A model generated the notes under the pieces. It had not been told where the DNA came from and did no database searches. It saw only the letters and a list, made by a program, of their open reading frames with translations. From UBA2040 sp047637535 (GTDB lineage: Bacteria > Bacteroidota > Bacteroidia > Flavobacteriales_D > Crocinitomicaceae): a stretch of DNA of 9,300 nt. The stretch is from NCBI GenBank assembly GCA_047637535.1, contig JBLIKY010000090.1, positions 1 to 9,300 of the forward strand, written 5' to 3'. The translations under genes and the position numbers were made by a program. Shown piece by piece: positions 1-6,505 of this stretch; positions within the stretch are counted from its first letter, which is position 1; each line of letters opens with the position of its first letter.

Positions 1-1
1 C

Positions 2-472
2 AATGCTTTTGATGGCATAGGTGATGAGTATAGATTAATCATTGCGGGAGAATGTTACGGTGATTTTTCGGAATATGAAAAACGCATCAAATCCATGACC
101 AATTCAAATGCGGTAAGGGTTGAGAATCGTTTCATAGGAGACGAAGAGGTTGCGACATATTTCTCATCTGCAAATCTTTGTGTTTTACCCTATTTAACTG
201 CAACTCAAAGTGGGGTAATGGCGATCGCAAATCAATTTGAATTGCCTTCATTGGTAACTAGAGTAGGGGCTTTAGCCGAAACGATTGAACATAATAAAAA
301 TGGCTTGTTGTGTGAACCCAATGATGTGGTTGATTTAAGAAAGCAGATCGTAAATTACTTTTCAAAAAACAAAGAACAACATTTAAGAAAGAATTTATCG
401 ATTTTTAATCGTGAAAATTCGTGGGCAAATTTCTCGAAAAAACTTATCGATTTCGCCAATTCCATCAAGTAA
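2..472 (+). CDS. Glycosyltransferase, family-4 type, C-terminal part (5' end outside window)
   Basis: The frame is open from the first full codon at position 2 and gives 156 residues ending in TAA, so the N-terminal acceptor domain lies outside the window. What is visible is the nucleotide-sugar-binding half of a GT-B fold enzyme: the strand EYRLIIAGE, then FIGDEEVATYFSSANLCVLPY, then the signature TATQSGVMAIANQFELP followed by RVGALAETI and NGLLCEPND. A TQSGV version in place of the EGFG version of this loop occurs in a known subgroup of family-4 transferases. The end (ENSWANFSKKLIDF) matches the usual C-terminal helix. The likely role is sugar transfer in surface polysaccharide or glycolipid synthesis at the inner membrane; donor and acceptor cannot be read from the sequence. 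The internal ATG at 95 is not the start, since conserved sequence precedes it. No convincing terminator follows it. Confidence 0.85.
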   Translation, partial: NAFDGIGDEYRLIIAGECYGDFSEYEKRIKSMTNSNAVRVENRFIGDEEVATYFSSANLCVLPYLTATQSGVMAIANQFELPSLVTRVGALAETIEHNKNGLLCEPNDVVDLRKQIVNYFSKNKEQHLRKNLSIFNRENSWANFSKKLIDFANSIK

Positions 473-571
473 AACAGCTTGATTAACAAAGGATTATGAG
501 CTGATTCCGCTTCAGGAAAAAAATACTTTTAATAAAGTGTTCATAATTCTCACAATTCGACCAAGAGTTTA

Positions 572-602
572 TTGATTTTGTTGAGTGTAAACTCTATATT
601 TG
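572..602 (+). promoter_or_regulatory. Bacteroidota-type promoter for secDF
   Basis: A perfect TAnnTTTG -7 box (TATATTTG, 595-602) has a TTG -33 element at 572-574, with 20 bases between them. This fits the consensus of the Bacteroidota primary sigma factor. Transcription would start near 608-610, leaving a leader of about 30 bases before the secDF ATG at 639. The leader is A/T rich and has no Shine-Dalgarno sequence, as is usual in this phylum. The promoter implies that secDF is transcribed independently of the glycosyltransferase upstream. Confidence 0.7.
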
Positions 603-638
603 CGACCTTGAATTATAAACAAACTGATTTTTACGAAA

Positions 639-3605
639 ATGCGTAATAAAGGATTTTTTTGGTTTTTAACCATACTACTAACGGCAATTTGTGTGTACCA
701 ATTGTCATTTACTTGGGTTTCTAACTCGGTAGAAAAGAAAGCAGAACGCGAGGCAAGTGGTCTTGTAGCTGACTTAATGAAGGAAGCAAAATCAAACGAC
801 AACAAAGCTTTTCTACCAAACGGAGAACCAGTTGATTTTAACAGTCCTGAAGGGGAAGAGTTAGCAAAAGCGGATTTCATCAATCAAATCTTGCGATCAA
901 AAGCGGACAAGAAGGTATACCCTGTCTTTGGTTCAACTTTCGCTGAAGTGAAAACTAGATCGTTGGCATTCGGACTTGACCTTGTAGGAGGTATGAGTGT
1001 TACTTTGCAGATTTCTATCCCAGAGATGGTAGCTACTTTTGCTCGTAACAAGAAAGAATTGACGTTCAAAAGACCTTATGATATCGCAAAAAGAGTTTAC
1101 GAATCAAACGGAGGTGATTTCGTTTCCATTTTCGCTACTGAGTACGCTAAAGCAAACGAAGGTGAGCGTTTGGTTAAAGCTTTCGCAATTTCTGATATTG
1201 AAGAATTGGGTAAAAATTCTACAGATGATGATGTAAAGTCTTTCTTAAGTGACAAATTAGCCGGTGCGTTGTCTGGTGTTGAATTGATTATGAGTCGTCG
1301 AATTAACCAATTCGGTGTTGCTCAACCAAACATACAACAAGATGCTGCTAATAATAGATTGTATATCGAACTTCCTGGTGTGCAAGATGAAGCTACAGTA
1401 ACTCAAAAATTACAATCTACTGCAAACCTACAGTTCTTTGAAACTTATCAAGGAAATGAAATTGCTGCACAATGGCAACAAGCTACAATTCTTTCAACTC
1501 AAGTTGAGTCTGATGAACCAATAGAAAAAGATACAACTGAAGTTTCTGATCTTGATGCATTAACTGCTGGAGGTCCAAAAGGAACGAACAAAGGTTTGGC
1601 TGATTTAGTTCAAAACGGAGGAGGTTTCTCTGTAGGAACAACCGCAACTGAGAACAAACCAGCAGTAGATAAAATATTAAGAAGAGACGATATCATGTCG
1701 ATTTTTCCTGAAGATTTGAGATTCATGTGGTCAGCAGATCCAGAACAATTGAATTCAGGAGCTGGAAGCGTTTACGTTTTATATGCTGTTAAAGTATTAG
1801 AAAATGGAAAAGCATTTGTTGGTGGTTCGGATATCAAATCGGCTTCAACAGGATTTGATCAAAGCAGCGCTTTGGTTACTGTGGATCTTGAGATGAACCC
1901 AGAAGGTTCTGACAAATGGGCTCAAATGACGGCTGACAATAAAGATCGTTTGGTTGCTATCACAATGGACAATGTTGTTTATAGTGCCCCAAGAGTAAAC
2001 GAACCAATCAACGGTGGTCGTACTCAAATCTCTGGTAACTTCTCAATTGATGAAGCAAAAGACTTGTCAGGTTTATTAAATGGTGGAGCTTTGCCTGCAC
2101 CATGTGTAATCTTGGAACAAACTAAAGTAGGTCCGACTATCGGTGCTGAAAACACAAAAGCTGGTTTGGTATCCTTTGGATTCGCTTTGTTATTGGTGTT
2201 TATTTACATGTTCTTCTACTACGGTAAAGCCGGTTTGATCGCGGATATTGCACTAGCGGCAAATATTCTATTCATCTTTGGTTCACTTGCCTCATTCGGT
2301 GCAGTGTTAACCCTTGCGGGTATCGCCGGTATCGTTTTGACTATTGGTATGGCGGTTGATGCTAACGTATTGATTTTCGAACGTATTCGTGAAGAGCAAG
2401 CGGCTGGTAAAGATTTAAAGTCAGCTATTGACACAGGATTCCAAAAAGCATTGTCTTCTATTATTGATGCCAACGTTACAACTTTGTTAACGGCAATCGT
2501 ATTGAAGGTGTTTGGTTCTGGACCAATCGAATCATTTGCTACAACTTTGATCATCGGTATCTTTACTTCAGTATTCGCAGCCTTGGTTATCTCTCGTTTG
2601 ATCATCATTAAGATGTTAGAGAAAAACAAAACCATCGCATTTGATACTAAATGGACAAAAGGTGCATTCAAAAACTTAAAGTTGAATTTCGTTGGTAACA
2701 GAAAGAAATTCTACATCGTTTCAGCCATCTTGGTAATTGGTGGTTTAGTTTCATTGTCTACTAAAGGTCTTAAGCCATCAGTTGAATTTTCTGGAGGTCG
2801 TACTTTCGGAGTTAAATTTGAAAAATCAGCAGAATCTCAAATTGAATACTTAAGAAACAATTTGTCTAAATCTTTAGCTGAAAATAATACTTCCGCTTCT
2901 ATCGATTTAAAAACAAAATCGAGTAGTTATTTCGTTGAAATCACTACGAATTACAAATTGAACGATCAATCAGCTACTGAAGAAGTAAAAGAAAAATTAG
3001 AAGAAGGATTAAGAGCTTCTGAGGATAAGTTAGGTAAATATGAAATCAAAGAGTCTCGTACGGTTAGTCCGACTATCTCTAGTGAATTGAAAAGTTCATC
3101 CATGATCTCAATCTTCTTGTCTTTGATTATCATCTTTGCATACATCTTATTCCGATTTGGTAAATGGCAATATTCCATTGGAGCAATCCTGGCGATGGTT
3201 CATGATGTTGTTATAGTACTTGCTTGTTTCTCAATTTTGAACGGAATCCTTCCTTTTAACATGGACATTGATCAAGCGTTTATCGCAGCTATCTTGACCG
3301 TTATCGGTTACTCTATAAATGATACGGTAATTGTATTTGATAGAATTCGTGAGAATTTCAAGGACAATCCAAACAAAAACAGTGATGGAGATCAAATTAA
3401 TTCTTCATTGAATTCAACTTTATCTCGTACAATCAATACATCCATGACGACTTTCGTTGTGTTGTTGATCATCTTCTTATTCGGTGGAGCAGCAATCAAA
3501 GGATTCATCTTGGCATTGATGATAGGTGTAATTGTTGGTACTTACTCTAGTGTTTGTATTGCAACACCATTGTTGATTGACTTAACTAAGAAAATCAAAG
3601 CTTAA
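639..3605 (+). CDS. secDF: Protein translocase subunit SecDF (SecD-SecF fusion)
   Basis: This 988-residue inner-membrane RND-family protein uses the proton gradient to help complete protein export after SecA-SecYEG. The SecD half has a first membrane helix (about 6-26), GLDLVGG (112-118), the periplasmic motif RRINQFGVAQPNIQ (220-233) followed by RLYIELPGV, GGALPAP (482-488), and the TM4 motif IGMAVDANVLIFERIREE (569-586). D574 in that motif matches the proton-relay aspartate. The SecF half starts at a helix near 690-706 and has VEFSGGRTF (715-723), where many SecF proteins have a DF.GG motif, then VSPTISSEL (809-817) and IGYSINDTVIVFDRIREN (889-906). Length and the single-chain fusion are normal for Bacteroidota. 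Residues about 285-350 form an acidic, glycine-rich, poorly conserved-looking stretch within the periplasmic region. It has its own promoter upstream and terminator downstream, so it appears monocistronic. Nothing is truncated and all key motifs are present. Confidence 0.97.
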   Translation: MRNKGFFWFLTILLTAICVYQLSFTWVSNSVEKKAEREASGLVADLMKEAKSNDNKAFLPNGEPVDFNSPEGEELAKADFINQILRSKADKKVYPVFGSTFAEVKTRSLAFGLDLVGGMSVTLQISIPEMVATFARNKKELTFKRPYDIAKRVYESNGGDFVSIFATEYAKANEGERLVKAFAISDIEELGKNSTDDDVKSFLSDKLAGALSGVELIMSRRINQFGVAQPNIQQDAANNRLYIELPGVQDEATVTQKLQSTANLQFFETYQGNEIAAQWQQATILSTQVESDEPIEKDTTEVSDLDALTAGGPKGTNKGLADLVQNGGGFSVGTTATENKPAVDKILRRDDIMSIFPEDLRFMWSADPEQLNSGAGSVYVLYAVKVLENGKAFVGGSDIKSASTGFDQSSALVTVDLEMNPEGSDKWAQMTADNKDRLVAITMDNVVYSAPRVNEPINGGRTQISGNFSIDEAKDLSGLLNGGALPAPCVILEQTKVGPTIGAENTKAGLVSFGFALLLVFIYMFFYYGKAGLIADIALAANILFIFGSLASFGAVLTLAGIAGIVLTIGMAVDANVLIFERIREEQAAGKDLKSAIDTGFQKALSSIIDANVTTLLTAIVLKVFGSGPIESFATTLIIGIFTSVFAALVISRLIIIKMLEKNKTIAFDTKWTKGAFKNLKLNFVGNRKKFYIVSAILVIGGLVSLSTKGLKPSVEFSGGRTFGVKFEKSAESQIEYLRNNLSKSLAENNTSASIDLKTKSSSYFVEITTNYKLNDQSATEEVKEKLEEGLRASEDKLGKYEIKESRTVSPTISSELKSSSMISIFLSLIIIFAYILFRFGKWQYSIGAILAMVHDVVIVLACFSILNGILPFNMDIDQAFIAAILTVIGYSINDTVIVFDRIRENFKDNPNKNSDGDQINSSLNSTLSRTINTSMTTFVVLLIIFLFGGAAIKGFILALMIGVIVGTYSSVCIATPLLIDLTKKIKA

Positions 3606-3624
3606 TTAGCTTTAAGAAATAACG

Positions 3625-3657
3625 AAGGGTCAGACAGAAATGTTTGACCCTTTTTTT
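3625..3657 (+). terminator. Intrinsic terminator of secDF
   Basis: GGGTCAGAC (3627-3635) pairs with GTTTGACCC (3642-3650) with a single G-U wobble, around the loop AGAAAT. Seven T residues follow at 3651-3657. Two A residues before the stem can extend it into the T tract. It begins 19 bases after the secDF stop codon. Confidence 0.9.
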
Positions 3658-3704
3658 ATGAAATAAGGTTTTGATTTATTTCGTTATTTTCATAAACGAA
3701 TACT

Positions 3705-3767
3705 ATGATTGTATTAATTGGAGTTGTAGCATGGGGGATTTACGCTTATATGGAAAAAGGAATGTAA
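3705..3767 (+). CDS. Possible 20-residue single-helix membrane microprotein
   Basis: An ATG at 3705 opens a frame encoding MIVLIGVVAWGIYAYMEKGM and ending in TAA. It has a continuous hydrophobic stretch of about 15 residues followed by a short charged tail (EKG), the form expected of a tiny membrane protein. The bases before the ATG (ATACT) resemble the ACT-ATG context of the two genes at 5379 and 5574. An inverted repeat TTCGTT / AACGAA (3680-3685 and 3695-3700) lies just upstream and could be a regulatory site or chance. No clear TAnnTTTG promoter is visible, and the frame is so short that it could easily arise by chance. It sits after the secDF terminator and ends about 100 bases from the end of the convergent exonuclease gene. 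I do not recognise a family. Other small membrane proteins such as KdpF or CydX have similar sizes, but none of their partner genes are here. Confidence 0.27.
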   Translation: MIVLIGVVAWGIYAYMEKGM

Positions 3768-3817
3768 TCCCATTTTTACTTCATAATACCGCTAAGGCAT
3801 TTCCTTAAAGTAGATTG

Positions 3818-3867
3818 CCGATGTAAATTTTAAGGTGTATTTCTGCAACATTTAAAATCACAATCGG
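3818..3867. repeat. Imperfect inverted repeat downstream of the exonuclease gene
   Basis: CCGATGT (3818-3824) and ATTTTAA (3827-3833) can pair with TTAAAAT (3852-3858) and AC-A-ATCGG (3860-3867), leaving small internal bulges and an 18-base loop. It lies a few bases past the stop codon of the minus-strand nuclease gene. Neither strand shows a T tract after the hairpin, so it does not look like a standard intrinsic terminator, although it may protect the 3' end of the transcript. Its right arm contains one copy of the 19-bp repeat described separately. Confidence 0.35.
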
Positions 3868-3868
3868 T
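3850..3868 (-). repeat. 19-bp exact repeat, copy 1
   Basis: ATTTAAAATCACAATCGGT on the plus strand is identical to positions 8672-8690, in the same orientation and about 4.8 kb away. Identity stops at both ends. This copy is intergenic, just past the stop codon of the exonuclease-GIY-YIG gene. Confidence 0.6.
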
Positions 3869-3872
3869 GTAA

Positions 3873-5243
3873 TTAAATTCTAACCGTTGTCACTTGGACA
3901 TTCTTTCTCATATACGTCCCTAAGATAGTCTTAGCGTCCCTATCTTCTTTGATAGGATTGATAAATCTTTTCCATTTCAAGGTAGGTTGCTTGTGGAAGA
4001 AATAAGGAGCAAATCCAAACCCAACCAAAACTCCATTTTCAACTAAGACCAATGACTTTTCGTTTTTATTTCTTCCGTTTTCAATGATGTAGAAGGATTC
4101 GCCGTTTAAATTCAAAAAATCAATCATTTCATTTGCCCTTACATTATAAGTATCGGGCATTTCTTCTTTTATACAAGCCCCTAAACATTTCTTTACTCCG
4201 TAATGAAAGCAAGCCGTCTTAGATTGATATAAATCGTTTAATTTTTGACAAAGATTGTAGTTTTCTGTCCAATTGGTTAAGTACGTAATTCCCTCGCGTT
4301 TGGAAGTGAAGGCGAATATGGGTTGCTCTGTGCTCTTTGAAGTTAATCCCACAAAAAACCGTAAATAGCCGGCTTCATCTTCGAATTGGAACAGACCATA
4401 TGGAAACTTCTTTTTCTTTAATGCTTGATTGTGTTTGGGCTGAAACTCCTTAATCATTTGAGATTCTTGAAGTAGTGAAACCAATTCTGAACCTATAATA
4501 TCGAATTCAATTTTCGCAATTTGGGTCAACATTTCTGCACCTTTTTTTGTGGTGGCGTTGCGCAAATGTTGGTTTACACGTTTTTTAATATTTATGCTCT
4601 TGCCGATGTATATGATTTCATCTGCTTCATTGAAAAAGCGGTAAATTCCAATTTTTGTTGGCAACTCCTCTAAATTTTCAATATTTAAATTGGGGTGGAG
4701 AATAGCCGGATTAATATCGTGTTGAATAAATGTCGCAAGCGTTTCTTGATCTTTTTCGTGCAACATCGTAAAAAGATGCGCTGTCGCAAGGGCATCACCA
4801 CCGGCTCTGTGTCGATCGGTGATTTTAATACCGAGGGATCTTGTAAGTTTCCCTAGGCTGTAAGAAGGTAGACCTGGAAGTATGTGTCTCGAGGCTTTAA
4901 CCGAACATAAATGCGGCCTTCGATAATCAAACCCCAAAGACTTAAATTCCAATCGGGTAATTCCATAATCAAATCCTATGTTGTGGGCTACAAAAATACA
5001 ACCATCGGTAAATTCGATTATTTCCTTTGCGATTTCGTTAAACTTCGGAGCAGTTGATACCATCTCATTTGAGATGCCTGTCAAATTGATAATAAACTCA
5101 GGGATTTCCATTTCTGGGTTTACCAATGACGCGTATTCATCAATTATTTTAACTCCGTCGTGTTTGTAGATAGCAATCTCAGTGATTTTAGAATTTCGAG
5201 GACTTCCTCCAGTGGTTTCAATATCTACAATAACGTAATTCAA
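3873..5243 (-). CDS. DEDDh exonuclease (DnaQ-like) fused to a UvrC-type GIY-YIG nuclease
   Basis: This 456-residue protein has two nuclease domains. Residues 1-165 are a DnaQ/epsilon-like 3'-5' exonuclease: D7 and E9 in VDIETTGG, D92 in AHNIGFD, and H145 and D150 in HRAGGD, so the DEDDh set is complete. Residues about 196-280 are a GIY-YIG domain like the N-terminal half of UvrC and Cho: GIY (199-201), YIGK (212-215), R222, E260 in LLQES, and N272 in PKHN, the positions of the UvrC catalytic residues. A cysteine pattern at C345, C353 and C357 (CFHYG...CLGAC) resembles the UvrC linker region; no UvrBC or helix-hairpin-helix end is present. The likely role is DNA repair or processing: incision by one domain and trimming by the other is an inference. 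Comparable fusions are known in several phyla. The start is TTG at 5243: no ATG lies between it and the in-frame stop 15 bases upstream, and the catalytic DIET is at residues 7-10. I see no clear promoter. Confidence 0.88.
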   Translation of the reverse strand: MNYVIVDIETTGGSPRNSKITEIAIYKHDGVKIIDEYASLVNPEMEIPEFIINLTGISNEMVSTAPKFNEIAKEIIEFTDGCIFVAHNIGFDYGITRLEFKSLGFDYRRPHLCSVKASRHILPGLPSYSLGKLTRSLGIKITDRHRAGGDALATAHLFTMLHEKDQETLATFIQHDINPAILHPNLNIENLEELPTKIGIYRFFNEADEIIYIGKSINIKKRVNQHLRNATTKKGAEMLTQIAKIEFDIIGSELVSLLQESQMIKEFQPKHNQALKKKKFPYGLFQFEDEAGYLRFFVGLTSKSTEQPIFAFTSKREGITYLTNWTENYNLCQKLNDLYQSKTACFHYGVKKCLGACIKEEMPDTYNVRANEMIDFLNLNGESFYIIENGRNKNEKSLVLVENGVLVGFGFAPYFFHKQPTLKWKRFINPIKEDRDAKTILGTYMRKNVQVTTVRI

Positions 5244-5378
5244 GAAATATTTTGTTTAAAAAACTTTATTAAATGGGCTGTACAGATTCGTGCTTCCCTT
5301 TTGTAAAAATAAGAATATTAAGAGGTATTGGGTAATTCATTGATGTAAATATGTTAATTTAAGGGTTCAAAAACAACT

Positions 5379-5567
5379 ATGGACAATAAGACCCAATTTA
5401 TTTACCGTTTGATTTTAGGTGTCATAATGATTACTGGAGTAATCTTCGTGTCGTGGAGATTATTGCTTTATTCGCCACCTTTTGTTAAAGTTTTGGCATT
5501 AGGTCTGATAATAGGGACTTCCTACTTAGTTGTAGACTATATTGTAAAAAAAACAAAAAATAAATAA
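5379..5567 (+). CDS. Small two-helix membrane protein, unknown function
   Basis: This 62-residue protein begins with a short polar end (MDNKTQ) and has two hydrophobic segments, about 8-31 and 35-54, separated by YSPPF, which suggests a turn. It ends in a lysine-rich tail (KKTKNK), which suggests that both ends are cytoplasmic. The stop codon is six bases before the ATG of the SPFH gene, and both start codons sit in the same A-rich ACT-ATG context, so the two are almost certainly co-transcribed. I do not recognise the family. The inferred role is a membrane partner of the SPFH protein. No well-formed promoter is visible in 5244-5378, although a degenerate TAATTTAA lies at 5355-5362. Confidence 0.75.
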   Translation: MDNKTQFIYRLILGVIMITGVIFVSWRLLLYSPPFVKVLALGLIIGTSYLVVDYIVKKTKNK

Positions 5568-5573
5568 AAAACT

Positions 5574-6422
5574 ATGGAAAATATTGAAATAGAAGCAAAA
5601 AAGGTCATTAAATATGCTACAATAGGTGTTGGTGGGCTTATTTTGGTAATTATATTCTTTATGTCATGGCAAGATGTCAACCCGGGTGAAGAAGGATTTG
5701 TTTATCGTCCGTATGGAGATGGTGTTGAAACTCAAAACATCTACAAGGAGGGTACAAACTTCTTACTGCCTTGGAATAGAATGATTACTTACAACAATCG
5801 TCAGCAGTCTAAAAATTACACCTCTGAGGTAATGGACATCAACGGTACGGATATCAATGTAAACATTGCTGTCAATTATGCTGCAGCTTTGGGGAAAACA
5901 CCATTTTTGCACTTAAAACACGGGCCAGACTACATAACTTTCATCGATGATAAGGCAAAAGGTGCTATTAAGGATGTGATTGGTCGTTATACATACGAAC
6001 AAGTATACAGTTCAAAAAGAGAAGCATTAGAAGGTGAAATCGAGACCATTTTAACCAAAGACTTCGCTGGAAATTACATTACTCTTCATTATGTTGAGAT
6101 TGCAGATGTAAACTTACCGGATAATATTGCTACTGAGATTACGAACAAAGAAACTCAAAAGCAACGTAATTTAACGGCTAAAGAAAAGCAATTGGAAGAG
6201 GAGTACAAAGCAAATGCCCGTATTGCAAAAGCAAGAGGGGATTCTTCTTTGATTATTTCGGCACAATTTAAAGCTCAGGCTATTAAACTTGAGGCAACTC
6301 AAATTGGTAAAAATCCTCAATACATTGAATTGAAGAAATGGGAAAAATGGGACGGAATCGGTTCACCTTACGGTGAATCCAATGTTTTTGGATCAGGAGT
6401 TTCCATCTTGAAACAGAATTAA
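5574..6422 (+). CDS. Prohibitin / SPFH (band 7) family membrane protein
   Basis: This 282-residue protein has a single N-terminal membrane helix (about 13-31), then an SPFH domain beginning at VNPGEEGFVYRPYGDGV (35-51). The domain includes the strand that ends in LLPWNRMITYNNRQQ and the amphipathic region up to about 190. A charged helix rich in K, E and A (about 190-245), probably coiled coil, follows. The C-terminus (YIELKKWEKWDGIGSP) matches the usual prohibitin-like ending in Bacteroidota. Such proteins form large rings at the inner membrane and are known to bind or regulate FtsH-type proteases and to organise membrane domains; the exact partner here is unknown. It is the second gene of a two-gene unit with the 62-residue membrane protein. 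The unit ends at the hairpin at 6470-6503. It differs from hflK/hflC loci, where two SPFH genes occur side by side. Confidence 0.9.
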   Translation: MENIEIEAKKVIKYATIGVGGLILVIIFFMSWQDVNPGEEGFVYRPYGDGVETQNIYKEGTNFLLPWNRMITYNNRQQSKNYTSEVMDINGTDINVNIAVNYAAALGKTPFLHLKHGPDYITFIDDKAKGAIKDVIGRYTYEQVYSSKREALEGEIETILTKDFAGNYITLHYVEIADVNLPDNIATEITNKETQKQRNLTAKEKQLEEEYKANARIAKARGDSSLIISAQFKAQAIKLEATQIGKNPQYIELKKWEKWDGIGSPYGESNVFGSGVSILKQN

Positions 6423-6429
6423 ATTAAAA

Positions 6430-6456
6430 AACGGATGCTCTCTCAAGACATCCGTT
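6430..6456 (-). terminator. Intrinsic terminator for the minus-strand padR-pspC operon
   Basis: AACGGATG (6430-6437) and CATCCGTT (6449-6456) form a perfect 8-bp stem, with a possible inner TCT/AGA extension. Read on the minus strand, the stem runs into a T tract, seen on the plus strand as the A run at 6426-6431. On the plus strand no T tract follows. It therefore best serves transcripts coming from pspC, about 50 bases past its stop codon. Confidence 0.7.
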
Positions 6457-6469
6457 AACTATGAAATAG

Positions 6470-6503
6470 AAGGGAATCAGTTTAATTACTGATTCCCTTT
6501 TTT
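6470..6503 (+). terminator. Intrinsic terminator for the small-TM/SPFH operon
   Basis: AAGGGAATCAGT (6470-6481) pairs perfectly with ACTGATTCCCTT (6488-6499) over 12 bp, around a six-base loop, and runs into a T tract (to 6503). The minus strand has no comparable T tract on its far side. It lies two bases from the end of the convergent pspC-like gene. Confidence 0.88.
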
Positions 6504-6505
6504 CT

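Noticed and set aside
475..503. CAGCT / AGCTG inverted repeat after the glycosyltransferase gene as a terminator
   Set aside because: The stem is five bases with a 19-base loop, and no T tract follows.
2219..2671. A 150-codon open frame on the minus strand inside secDF
   Set aside because: It lies wholly opposite the conserved membrane region of SecD; its composition is that expected of antisense to hydrophobic codons, and no promoter or family motif supports it.
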